64,000 nucleotides of DNA from Chaetorhynchus papuensis (lineage: Eukaryota; Chordata; Aves; Passeriformes; Rhipiduridae): contig VWYX01000346.1 in NCBI GenBank assembly GCA_013396525.1, forward strand, positions 508,244 through 572,243, written 5' to 3'. Shown here piece after piece: positions 24,975 to 37,419 of this stretch. A program made the translations under genes and the position numbers. Position 1 is the stretch's first letter. Each line of letters begins with the position of its first letter. Below the pieces are notes generated by a model that saw nothing but the letters and a program-made list of their open reading frames with translations, ran no database searches and was not told the DNA's origin.

Positions 24975-27900
24975 CCCCTGTAACAGACACCCTCACAGAT
25001 TTTATCAACTATTTGTTTGGATAATCAACTTGATAAAAATCAACATAAAACAACTTAAGGCTATACACACATTGACCTGCACTGCTATAATTTAACAATT
25101 TCTAAAAATCTCATTGAATTCTGTATATGGACAAGACTTGAAATATCTTACTGGGTAGTGCTCAAAACAGCAAAAATCTCTTTTGAGGACTCCATTGCTA
25201 ATGCTTCCATCATTCTGGGAACCAAGGTCAGAGAAAAATGCATTCTCTCTCACAGGCCTGTGAGTGAAATGACCAAGCACATCCTTGTTTTATAGCTGTT
25301 TGATCACTCTTGTTCCTTAGACACCTATGAACCTCAACACCACTCGGGTTTATGCATGCAGGTTCACACATCCCCAAAAACTGGCACTGGAAGAACACTA
25401 GTGTTGGAGAAATGCAGTCAGAGGCAGGAAATGAGCAAGAGAAGGGTGCCTTTGCTGGCTTGTGTCAGTGCCTGGCCACATGCAGTCCTCACCCTGTACA
25501 CTTACTTGTCTGAATCAGGGCTGCTGCCCAAACACAGCACAGGGAACGTGCCTGCACTGGGGATAAGCAGTGAGCAGCAGTAAGTAAACAATAGGTGCCT
25601 TCAGAGATCAAAACCGGGATAATTTTAAAGGTAACAGTTGCTAGTAAAAGATTCGGACACTGAAAATGTTCATTCCATTTCCAAATCATGTTAAGAAGGT
25701 CACCATCATGAAAAATTTGTAAATATTTTAATTAGAAAAAAAACCCTGCACCCAGCAGTAGAAATGAGAATTCTCCCCTGAGCCTGCCCTTACCAAATCA
25801 GCAGTTTAGAGTCCCTGTCTCCCACAGCCACTCAGTTTAGTCTTGCTCCAGCTACAGATGTCTTCCTCTCACCTACACGTTCTTTTCCTCACATACCCTA
25901 AGGGTTTCTGTTCACCCTGTTTCTTTCCTATAGCCTTTTCTCTCTCAGACTGCATCTTCCCACATTGCTTGCTCTCTGTAGCTGACACAATGTTGAATAC
26001 TCCCCTCATCTGCTGTCTTGCCTGCCCCCATTCACCCTCTCAAGTAAAAGCTTCCTTGAACAACACTCAGCATGTAGCAGAACTAATCTGCTTTAATGTG
26101 ATTTATTATAGACATGATTGTAGAAATCCAAGCCAAAGCCCAAAATACTTAACAAGCATCATGAAAATAGCTTCCTATTGCCAGCAACAGAGAAAGAAGC
26201 TTTGAATTCTTTTTTTCTGACTGTTTGTTATTTATAGTAAGCAGGCAAGCACACGGGTGACTGCAAGTGACTCCAGGCCAAACAGAATGATGGTGAGATT
26301 TTCCAGGGTATGAACCTGTCATCACTCTCTCTCACTGAAGCACAGAAAAACAGGGAATGAGGATTTCCTGCTTGATACCCCAGGCTTTTGAATAGCCCAT
26401 TCTCTACCTCAATAAAAGTACAAACTGAAGCAGGCATTTCTTCCTGCAACAGACTGCTAGCAAAACGATGAGGCATTGGTCTTCCTGAGGATTGAAAGTC
26501 TTGTGCGTTTTGGCAAACCCCTTGTTGTTTGAGATGAGTTTCCCTGCCACCTCCCAATGAGTTAGAATGCCCAAGATGCTGAAAGAAATAGCAGGCAGAT
26601 GGTGCTAGTGATTTATGCGTTGTCGGGCGCAGAGGATAAGTGAGAGTGCTCATAGGAGCCGTCTGCAGCTTTATACACTGAGCCTACAGTCCATTCACTG
26701 TATCTGGGCTTGACAGCAGCAAGAGGAGCCTCCAGCAGCAGGGAGCTGTGAGCTACAGTGGAAGTGTACTCAGATCAGCTGTACTTTACTCAGTGTTTGG
26801 AGATACTGTGAGGTCATTTCTATATTATTCCATTGCTATTAACATGCAAATGCACTCTACAGTGAAACACAATTGCACGTTTCTTCTGAAAGGCCACCAG
26901 CCCGTGTTTTGGGACATACAAAGCGTGTGTCTCAAAACTGTTTTTCCTATGCACAGCAGAGATGGGTCCAAATTGTAGTAATTTGGACAAGACTCACATT
27001 GTACCAAACGTTTGACTTAGTTGCTTAGGTCTGGAGTTCAGGGTCAGGTCTATCTACTTAACCAGACACTGACCGTGCAGGAGAAATCCCATGGCTTTCA
27101 GATAAGGGTAAAATCTTGGCCCCATGGAATTTAATCAGAAGTTTGACAGGGCTCCCATTCAAGCACTTCAGGATGGAAAGATTTGACAAGGTCTTTTTGT
27201 TGTCCCTCAGCCCCTGGCTCGTGGATCTGGGTAAGCAACATCACGTTCAGGACTTAAACCAGCAAGAGGACTATTGAGTGTATCCCTACAGCTCTTGAAA
27301 ACTGCAGGCTGGAAAGCACTGAAGCAAATGTGGAAATTTATCAGAGAAACAATTTGTCCCATAATTCAAAACACAAATGGAGGGCCCACAGGTAAAGCAC
27401 ATCTTCATTAATGCAGACAAATATTCTTGAAAAACTCTGAGCAAGCTGGGACAGTCCTGACATTGAGGAAATGAGAAAATATGAACACTGTGGCATTAGG
27501 GCATTGTGGCATTAAGAAACCAACTTAGCAAGGGGAAAAAAGAAAACGCACACCAAACCCTGAATAACACCCTAAGAATATACTTCTGGGACATGTATTT
27601 CTGAGACTGTCCTTCACCTAAGGTCTCTGCAAATGCAGCAATAGAAGGAAAAAGCTTTGTGCCTCTGAGGCTTTAGATTAAGATTACTTAAGAAGGCAGG
27701 GCATTTTCACAATCCATCACCATCCCCACAGACTGGTATCACAACTAATGTTTGCAGCAGTATGTGATTTGCAGAGATAGATAAAAACATGTATTTGAGA
27801 ACTTTCTCTCTTTTTCAAGAAAAATCTTAAACTTCTGGGGACAAAAATAACTTTGCTACCATTTGATTACATTATTGTTCACAAGTGTTTGCACTAGTAG

Positions 27901-30900
27901 GGATGGAGTAGCTGGAAGTATTTTGCCTTATTTTTGGGTTTCAGCACATAGGACCATACATTGCAGATAGGTTTACTAAGAAGCAGTCTCTCCCCATCAT
28001 CAATAGGCTGATGGCTGCTTTTAGTAGACACAAAAATTGTATCTGATGGAAGACAGGGGAGGGTATTTAGAGGCAAAAACCTGCAATTGCACCTAGATTT
28101 CAATTGGATTTAATCAGTAGCATTTTAGAATTTTTCAGTTTGAAATTGTTTAAAATCAACATTTTCTTTTTAGAATTTTTTGCACGTATATTAACAGAGG
28201 TATTAACAATTCTGTGGCCTGCCTAGCCATTTTTGCAGTACCAGAGGAAACCATGGATTTACCAGAAAGAAAAGGTGTTCGAGACCTCTGTTACAGGTGG
28301 GGATGTCATGTAAAATGTGGGGGATATGCAGCCCCAGAGAGGCCTGAAGGGAAGGAGTGAGAAGGGAAGGAGCTGTAGAGAGGAGAGGAGAGTGGCAGAG
28401 AGCAGTAATCAGACAATCAAACACTACCTCCCCTGGGTCACTGCATGACCTGCAGTGAAATAGGAGACTAGGATGGAAGCAGGAGAGGGGTTTGGCCAAA
28501 GCAGAGCCTGAGGAAGGAAAGGTATCTCTTAAAGCGTTTAATTATGTTCCCTCTTTTTTCCACCCAATACCTGAATCGGTGATCAGTAGCTGGTGCTAAC
28601 TGGGAGTAAATAAAGTAAAAATTCCCTGAGCTGAGAGTGTTTCACCTGAAACAGGACAAAGAGAAAAAAAACCCAAACAGACAAAGCCAGTTATCCCCCC
28701 TCCTTCCAATTCCAGGAAATTCACTTTTTTATTACTCCTGGCAATGGGCTGGTTTCTCAGAGGCTCACAGGCTGGGTACCTACCAGCAGTTACCCTCCCA
28801 TCTCCCACTTGTGCAGCTGTGCCCTTCACTGTCCCACTGCACCACGTGCTCTCTGTTTCCATCTTGTTTGCTTTCAGGTCTCAAGTCCACACTTTTTCTC
28901 ATGTTTCTATTCGTATGCCTCCCTCTGCTGTTTGTTTTTTTATTCTAGACTTCACAGTTGTATCATTTGTATGAAGCACAGCAGTTCAGAACACATTCTC
29001 CGAACAAGCAGTGCTTTTCTGAGGGGTGCTGGGGAAGGAGCAGCTGGTTTTAGTCCTATTCACAGATATCCTTTAATGATCACTCCATTGACTTAACAGA
29101 GCCCTACCCATGAAGGCAGGATCAAATTCAGAATCACTACAACTTCTTAGAAGTAATCATCTAGGTTTAGACTCAGCCATTTTTAGTTATGAGAATTATT
29201 TAATGGAGCTATTTGCTAAGTTAAAACTTTCATGGAAAAAATCAGACTTTGAAACTATGTTTTTCAGTTTTCAGGATGCAATAAGCTTAAATCTACACCC
29301 ACTCCCACTGGTGAAACTCACTTAGAAGAGGTAGATTCATTTCTGTAGTATAAGGGTACCACCGTTCAGAATCAGGTCAGAAATACACACTGAGGAATAA
29401 TGTAATAAAGTGTCCAATTGCAGTGGTTTTTTTCACTGTTGAAGAAAACTTTTTATTGAAGAAAACTTACACTGTGTGAATGCTTTCCCCCAGCAAATAA
29501 ATGCTGTGGACTGGCTGGACTTCACAAAGTTGCCTTTACACAGACAAAAATAGAGGAAAAAGCAGCGTAACTATCACTAGCAGAGAACTTTCACATTTAT
29601 TTCAATAAAGTACACGGAATTAAGGATACTATTATAATTACCTTTAACCATTTTCTAACATCCACAGGAGCCACTGTCAACTTTTCTGTTTTTCAAACCA
29701 GAAAACTAAAATTCAATGTATTTTATATACCCACTTTACAGTTGTATGTTGTATGTAGACTGTATCTTTGTACTTACTAAGGTATTACCAAATTTACAAT
29801 ATATCACATTGACTTCCTTCCATTCAGAAAATTCCTCGGGTAGAGAAAAAGAGGGTAATTCCACATGATTTGTTCTGATTTATTAATGCCAGCTGTTGCT
29901 CATTACCTTGTTATCTTCTAGGGGTTACACACATAACTTATGCTGGGCTATTTCTAGGAAGGAAAAAGGGGCTAAGGGTATTTTCCTTGGTTGTTTTCTT
30001 CTCCCCATCCATCCTTTCAAAGGTGGCCACCATGATTTCCATTTCACAGGCCTCTAGAATTTCCCTCATCCTTGATAACATATGTTCTCTTCTGCAAATA
30101 AATAAAGGGCCCAGGACTCAGGCCGTTGCTCATGGACAAGTTTCATGACAACTGCACAGACACAAATAAAACCTAAAAGGAAAAGACAGCTCAGATATTT
30201 CATAAGACAGAAATGCAGAGCCATCTAGGCAACTTCCAACTAGATTTGCAGACAGCAAGGCTACAAGCAGAGAGGAATGACAAGAAGCTTCCTGTAGCTG
30301 GGGCAGTGGTGAGCACACACATCATGTTTCGCTTGTTATGTTTACATCCATAAACATAGCTCTCAGCACATCAAGATCAGCCTGTCAAGGACCAGATGTG
30401 AGACACTGGCCTTTAAAATAGTAAGAAGATAAGAAAAACATGATGAAGAATGCAAAAAATAATTGCATGATATGGAAAGGACCTAAAACCACATGGGGTG
30501 TGTTACTTTTACATAGTTTTCTCTGCATTAGGCTTTCTTATGATAGAAACAAAGTATCAGATAACACAGGAGCCGTGTGGTACATGAGCTGACAGAGAGA
30601 AAATTGCTTTGAGTTGCCTTCCCCTGATTAGAAAATGTTTCATAAGCTTCTAACAGGCTGGAGACCATGTAATCACAACACACATTTGCAGAGGTGGATG
30701 GAGTCTTGATTCAGTTGCCCTACCGCTAAATAAAAATCCAAACAAGACTCGGAGAGATGTCTGTGCTTTACACTGAATTAATGAATGTCTGTCTGTGAGA
30801 GGAAATCAAATGTGACAGCACACTTTCTTTGACAAAATCCCCCAAGCACTGACTATATAACCACCCTGAACAGTGAATATGTAAGTTTTCTATTCAGTAA

Positions 30901-31727
30901 TGATGTGCCAGAGACCAAGCATTTACAAGCTAAGGGAACTTAGCTGTCTGCCAAGAAAATGAAGGAACTGAGACATGATCAACACTGCTTAAGGTTAAGA
31001 TGAGGCCTGGAAATAGAATATCTTTCATGGATTATGCATTAAGGACATACAATAGAAAGACATAAAACCTGGTATGAATTAAGCTGCCAGTCAAGGGTCA
31101 GGAGGGAGGCTTACAGCAAGACAGCATCTGCTAAGGACCAATTGCAGCTGTTGCTTCAGCTGAGGCATCATTCTCAACAGCTTGTCACAGGGGGACCATA
31201 TTCATACCTGGCATGGTCCAGCTGAATGGGCTTGCTTAGCCAGCAACCCAAAATAGGTCTGAGAAAGGGAGGGCCTGGACACACTCTGAGTTAAATAAAC
31301 TTTCTTTTTCCAAATTAAGGCTGGTATTGCATCCAATAGAGAAGAGAGTTATTGGGGGAAAAAAAAAAAGAGAAAGAATCATCCCAGGCAACAATAAGAC
31401 TCACAAAAGGCGACAGAGAAGCAGAGAAGAGAGCCTTGATAAAAAGACTACAATGGAGAGACCAGAGGATATTGCTCACTGACTTGACAAGGGACCAGAA
31501 AGAAGTCTCACAGTTATGGAGGTCCCTTCCTTCCCCCACAAATAAGCTCTGCCCTTTTGAAAGACAGGTTTATGACTTTAAGTATATTTTCTTCCATTCT
31601 GTAACTGAGGAAAACACAACATACCAGCAAGAAATTCTGGAAAAGAAGGTTCAGCCTGGAGCATCCTGATCTTGATGTGTACGTGTCTTCCTTCCTTCCT
31701 GAAAAAATTGGCATGTGATAAAGGAAT

Positions 31728-31946
31728 TGTGCCTATGGGTTATCCCCAGCCAGCATCTTGGCCCCATGCAACTGCTCACTCACACACCCCACATGCCCTC
31801 TGTGGGATGGGGAGAGAATCCAAAAGGTGAAAATGAGAAAACCTGTGGGTTGAGATAAAGAGGTTTTAATAGGAAAAACAAAAGCCACGCATACAAGCAA
31901 AGCAAAATAAGGAATTAATTCACTGCTTCTCAGCAGCAGGCAGAAA
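31728..31946 (-). mobile_element. Truncated avian LTR fragment, minus orientation
   Basis: It begins TGTGCC and shows the blocks TCCCCAGCCAGC, CACTCACACACCCC, GGGATGGGGAGAGAATCC, GTGGGTTGAGATAAAG, TTTTAATAGG and CAAGCAAAGCAAAATAAGG. I remember this order from a common bird ERVL-type LTR. It shares GTTGAGATAA (31849-31858) and the preceding GAGAGAA block with the solo LTR at 4529-5698 (4632-4641), so the two families are related. Only the end of the LTR is left; homology stops near 31946 and no duplication can be defined. Orientation is inferred from the family and is less certain than the identity. Confidence 0.7.
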
Positions 31947-34900
31947 GAACTGACATTCTGTACAATGTGAATGTTTTACATCCTTCACGTTCACCATTTA
32001 GTGCAAGAGTTGATGCATTGCTGCTTTCTATTTCTTCACAATACCAAAACTGATACAAAGAGTTCTGAGAAATCTGACTGCAAAGGTGTGTAAGCTAAGT
32101 GGCAGGTGAAACGGATGCATTAGGTCTCCTTGCTGGAAGAACTCCCTCTCAACAGGATTACTGGATTAAAATCCTACTGATACAGCTAAATATAATCCTA
32201 TCAAGCTCAGTTCACTGTACATGAGAAATGTGAAGTTGTCTACATGAAAGTTGGAGGCTAAAAACAGACACATGGGGGGAAGGAGCTTCTCCAAGACAGA
32301 AGAGGAGCTGATACAGCAGATATTTAAAGAGGACTTGTCAGACAAGAGCATACTGAAAGCTGCAGAAATGACAAACCAGATCAGGGCTAAGAATACTTGA
32401 ACTGGTGATGCAAAAGAATAAAAATATGCGGGTACTTGAAAAATGCCTGAGTTGAATTAAAAATCCTGTAACATCATGTCCTAAATAGCTAAATATAATG
32501 CAGAAGATCAGGACTGACATATCTCACCGAGACAAGCTTAGATCTAAAGGAAGGAAGAACACTCTGCAGTGCCAAGGTCTGTGACAGAATGAGTAGTTCT
32601 GCATCTAATAAAATAAAAATGTGTTCTAAGAGTGGAAAACTAGGTTTGACTTCTTTTATGTTAGTCCCACGAATGACTGGGGTAAATGATGGATTACTGC
32701 AGCAAAAGTAATTTCCTAAGGATAGCATTCATAACTGTGAAGAAATTGAAGAGAGTGAGAATTACTGTACTGTAAATAAGAAATACTTCAGATACCTGCT
32801 ATACAGCTTTTAGTATCAAAGAGGAAATATTTTCATCTCATATTTAATTAGCATAAACGTGCTGCCTTTAAATTAGAGACTCGAATCATTAGCAATGTCA
32901 GTGGTTTTAAAGCTTCAAAACATTTCTTTTAAAACAGCTGCGCAATACCAAACTCGGTGATAAAAGGGCTACTTCTAAACATTGTTTCCTACCATGTACA
33001 ATGTACTTACCACCCAGTAATAATCCTTTCTAAATTTAATTAAAATCCTAATTTCGCTAATGTCAGAACGCAGATAATTGCTCCAAAACACGAAGCTATG
33101 CAGTGAGGCCACGAGAGCTCAGAGGCCACAGAGCTGATGGCTCTATCAGCAGCACTAAGGCTCTCCCACAGAGGAGGGACCCAAAATTGAGCTTCTTTCC
33201 ATCTGAACTGGCTAAAACCACTTGAAGTGCACATTTACCCAAGAAGTTTTTTACTTCTCTGCCAAACCCCTGCTGCTTTTTAATTAAAACCAAGTTTTGT
33301 TAATTCGAACAAAGGTCTCCATTTTAACTTTTATTAAAAATGGTTTTGTTTAAGCTGAGAACAAAAGCCTCTGTTCTCTTTGACAGATACTGGAGGCTGA
33401 AACTTCCAGGAAAAGCAAGGAAGACAGCTTCCCTGAAAACACAAAATTGCTGTATTTTTCCTCTTCATATTTTTAATACAGTATTTCTGGGGTTTTTTTT
33501 CTGGTTTTGTTAGTTTTCCCCCTGTTGTCAGAGCTCTCTACACCTGTAGATGTAGCAGGAAACTGCTATCCACTTCAGAGAAACCAAAAAATAAAGTGAG
33601 TGTGTTCAGAAGTCTCCCTTGCCAGGACTGCAGAATTCCCACTTTACTTCAGACTCTGCTGTTGCTTTTAGTCTTTCTCTGTTTTCTTTCACAGTAAAGC
33701 CCCATGTGGCGTGTGTTAACACTAGATAGTAAGACAACACCCAGCAGGGCTTACAATTAATATCCTCTAGCGACTCTGCAAGTATGTTATCTGAGAATAA
33801 TGCAGATTTCCTTATCTTCTTTTTTAACAGAGCTTGTTTGTGATCCTATAGCATATACTAGCCCTAATCACGTGCATATCATAATTAAAGATATGCACAA
33901 CCACAAGACAAAACACTCTGCCTTTTTGTTGTTCACCTTCAACTCTGAAGTATTTTATCTTGTTTTCTGAGAACAGATGCACTTGGGAACTAACCCTGAG
34001 ATGGTGGCACTGCCAGAAGCTCCCCCACTCCAGGTGGAAGCTGTTCTTCCTGTGGCTCAGCTTCATGTCTAGCACACAGCTCTTCTGTCACCATTTCACC
34101 CATCCTTTTGCAAGAGTTGAGTCAGGAAGCAGCAGCTGCTGGTAGCTGAGGTGAAAAATTTGCTTCAGTGTATTACTGCAAATTTTATCCTGCAAGGAAA
34201 AAAGGGACCAAATGAACTCTTTGTGCTCCTGAGTGCACTAATAAGCCTTAATGGCTCTAAGCAGCCTCATCTGCAGCTTCTACTGATACCCACAGGCCCA
34301 AGAGCTCTATTTAAGCACAGCCCTGGGACCTCAGCTCTTATTTGAGCTGTGTTAGAAGAGTACTAAGTCTGTGCTATAAAAATTCTTGATCCAAGTTTTG
34401 ACCTGTGGACTGACTTCCTGGCTTGACACCAGCCTGGTCTCATTGCCCTGGTGGATGCTGGACCTCACCCTAACCACAACTGAGGGATTTTGCTCCTAGC
34501 TTCACCTGGGATGTCTGTCTTCATTGTGATACTGCCTTATGATCTGGACTTCTGACTGACTGTGACTGTCTCTAGGTCTGCCTGGCTCAACTGAGTGTGA
34601 GAGCGGGTCCTGGATGGTGAGGTACCTGCTCTGACAGGTATCTCACCAATGTTGGTTCCCCACTCACCTTTTCCTTAGGGAACAGTCCTGTCTTTGCCAT
34701 TCCCTGACAAACATCAAACATCAAACCCTATAAGTTACTTGAATCCCTGCTGTTTTAAATGGGTTGGAAATATGCCCTATTAATTAAAATTAAACTAATT
34801 AAATATGCCGTATTAATTAAAATTAAATTAATTAAAAGCCTATGTCAAAGACGGAACAGAGCTTTTCCCCTTTCATGGAGCAGTTTTCACATCCTTTTTC

Positions 34901-35037
34901 TGACCCTCATATTAACAGAATTGGTAGTTGGGGTGTTTCTACAGGAAAAAAATAGATAATTCTTTTATTCTGCGAGCTGTGCGTTTATTCCTGGTTACAG
35001 ATGTTTGCAGTGCAGGCAAATGCTTTCCCTAGTCCAC
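31947..35037. other. Intergenic DNA, no gene seen
   Basis: A/T-rich sequence with no exon or RNA gene that can be supported. Its only clear structure is the 33-bp tandem duplication at 34771-34836. The frames on either strand are under 85 codons and have no motifs. Confidence 0.5.
34771..34836 (+). repeat. 33-bp tandem duplication, two copies
   Basis: Copy 1 (34771-34803) and copy 2 (34804-34836) match at 31 of 33 positions. They differ by a C/G and a C/T substitution. The unit begins TATGCC and is otherwise made of ATTAATTAAA-like A/T words. Confidence 0.92.
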
Positions 35038-35540
35038 GGCATTCAGCTCTGGGATTCCTGACATAACAAGGATCTTGACCTGCTGAAAAAAGTCCAGAAG
35101 AAGGCCATGAAGAGGATCAGAGGCATAGATCACATCTCTTATGAGGCTGTGAGAGTTGGGGCTGTTCAGCATGGAGAAGAGAAGGCTCCAGGGAGACTTT
35201 ACAGGATGTTCCAGTACCTGAAGGTGACCTACAAGAAAGCTGGGAAAAGACTTTTTACAAGAGCATTTAATAATAGGATAAAGGGGCATGGATTTAAACT
35301 GGATGAGGGCAGAATCAGACTAAATATAAAGAAGAAATGCCTTACAATGAAGGGTGGTAAAACTCTGGAACAGGTTGTCCAGAGAGGTGTCTGTTGTATC
35401 AACCCAAAAAACATTCAAGGCCACATTAGATGGGCTGTGAGCAACCTGGTCTAGGCAGAAGTATCCCTGCACTTGGCAAGGGGTTTGGACTAGACGGCTT
35501 TTAAAGGTCCCTTCCAACCCAAACCATTCTATGATTCTCT
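35038..35540 (+). mobile_element. CR1 LINE fragment with remnant of reverse-transcriptase C-terminus
   Basis: About 500 bp in plus orientation. The reading frame at 35107-35454 still shows the C-terminal part of CR1 ORF2: residues like RIRGIDHISYE, MFQYLKVTYKKAGK, LFTRAFNNRIKGHGFKL and IRLNIKKKCLTM. The upstream part reads as CR1 only with substitutions. The 3' tail follows (CTAGACGGC, AAAGGTCCCTTCCAACCC) and ends in ATTCTATGATTCT. The copy is 5'-truncated, has lost all catalytic RT motifs and is dead. Its sequence is closest to the Y-type CR1 consensus I remember. Confidence 0.93.
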
Positions 35541-36914
35541 ATATTTGTGGTGATAGTTGAGTATTTTTTCCATCTGATAGTCCTAAGGAGTGAGATGCAA
35601 ACTCCCACTACTCATCAGTTCTCTGTGTACTAGCAGAAGCTGTGGTACTTTAAGGGTATTTCATCCTCATTTTCCCTATAAGAGATCCTTTTATGAAAAA
35701 TAACCGAGACGTAATTCAGCATTGGGCAACCCATGAAAGCATCAGCATGTATATGACTCAGTGTAAGCCCTGTGAGCAGAGGCCTGAGTTCTCCATAAGC
35801 TCTTGCTGCTTTGGTGTGCTGCCAGCCTCCCCCTTCTATCTCAGACAAGACTACAAGAACCCTATAAAGCTAGGAAAGTACTCTAAGGAACAAGTAACAG
35901 GAGTTCACCAGTGCCCTCCAGGAGAAGCAAAAAGCATAGTGTGGATTCACCTGGCATACGCAGCTGCATACAACAGCCTGGTATCACTTTGTGTATCTGA
36001 AACTGTGACCCCTCCATGGGTGTTTAGCATGACTTGAAGAACTCCATATTTTTTATGGAGCTCTCAAAGTGTGAAAGTGTGAAATATGGTGTCCTTGAAA
36101 ATAGCTTTTAAAGCAGTGCTCTGTCACAAGGCAAGACATAAATGAGTCATGAATTGCACACATGCGCAGGACTGCTTCCCAAAGCTAGACTCAGTCTGTT
36201 CTGTAGGCTACAACCACCCTTGTGAATTAAAGCTCCACAGTAAGAAAGCCCGGGTGAGCAGCTCTTGTCAGAGTGAATTATCTCATTCCAGAGCCCTCTT
36301 GGGAAGAAGTATTATTTAATTATAAAAAGCTTTGTACAAAGAAACTTCGATTTTGTTTTCATCATTAGATATGTTCTCAGTATTATTCAACATTTTATAT
36401 CTCATTGCTGAGAAGACAAAGCAGTCTTCCACAGCCGGGAACATGTACATATCTTTCTACAGAAGCATAAAAAAGTACTGAGGAAAGAATAGTCAGCCTT
36501 TTAATTAACTCTGATTCCAAAGAACAGAATGAAAAGATTGTGAGTGGAACATTAGCCCAAGATAATGGACTCCTAGTGACACTGCTACATAATTGAGATA
36601 TAGCAGATGATTTTACGAAAATTGGACAGATCAAAAAGACTTATTTTTGGAGTTGGAAACATTAATCCTTTGTCAACTTTTCTGCGTCGTTCGTTGTGGG
36701 TCAGTGCTGAAGGTGCCAGATATCTTCTGAATGTACTGACGGTACTTTCCCTTGAAAGAGAGTGAAGATGCTCTGCATTCTGCAACTGTTTTCAGTACCG
36801 TCAACCTGCAGGCAATAACAACCTGAGGTACACGCGGATGTTGCTTGGAATACAGTAATGTATACAAGTTGCTCACGGTGGCTCTTATTACCGAGGATGT
36901 GTTTAAAAGTGCTA
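35541..36914. other. Short unique stretch between two CR1 copies
   Basis: No gene or repeat family was recognised. TGACGGTACT near 36738 and its reverse complement AGTACCGTCA near 36795 form a small inverted repeat about 50 bp apart. It is not interpreted further. Confidence 0.45.
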
Positions 36915-37282
36915 GGAGAAGAGGAGGCTCAGGGGTAACATTATTGCTTTCTACAACTCCCTGAAAGGAGGGTGTAGCCAGGTGAGGGTCAGTCTTCTCC
37001 CACGCAGCCAGCAACAAGACAAGAGGACAAAGCCTCAAGCTGTGCCAGGGAAGGTTTAAGTTGGACATTAGGAAGGATTTCTTCATGGAAAGGGTGATTA
37101 GACATAGGAGCGGGCTGGCCAGGGAGGTCGTGGAGCCACCGTCCGTCCCTGTACGTGTTTAAGAAAAGACTGAATGCGGCATTTAGTGCTATGGTCTAAT
37201 TGACATGGTGGTGTTGGGTCACAGGTTGGATTCGATGATCTCAGAGGTATTTTCCAACCTAGTTGATTCTGTGATTCTGAGA
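36915..37282 (+). mobile_element. CR1 LINE fragment directly upstream of the CpG island
   Basis: It runs from GAAGAGGAGGCTCAGGGG through AAGTTGGACATTAGGAAGGA and the diagnostic tail blocks GCATTTAGTGCTATGGTC, GACATGGTGGTGTTGGGTC and GGATTCGATGATCTCAGAGG. It ends in GATTCTGTGATTCTGAG. Plus orientation, 5'-truncated. It belongs to a different subfamily from the 35038-35540 copy, because the tail has the GGTGTTGGGTC block. It ends about 140 bp before the start of the CpG island, so it sits in the likely proximal promoter region. Confidence 0.94.
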
Positions 37283-37419
37283 AATCACATTTTGAGGTGA
37301 CAAAAAAAAAGAAGAAAGAAAAAAAGCAATGCGGGGTTCCTGATGCGATGTACATCTGAAACCACGTCTCTCAGTGTTTTGGGCATGCTTTTAATTTCCA
37401 TTGTAGCTACTTCTCGGAT

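Larger units (their letters stand above)
14853..31727. other. Long gene-free intergenic stretch
   Basis: About 17 kb without a supportable exon. The longest frames (18697-19167 on +, 156 codons; 23425-23889 on +, 154 codons) show no domain, no conserved-looking composition and no flanking splice signals. Small features listed separately are a CAA-rich run at 17005-17040 and a perfect inverted repeat at 24947-24974. I recognised no tRNA, rRNA, CR1 or LTR. Confidence 0.5.

Noticed and set aside
35107..35454. 115-codon frame as a host gene
   Set aside because: It matches the C-terminal region of CR1 ORF2 and runs into the CR1 3' tail.
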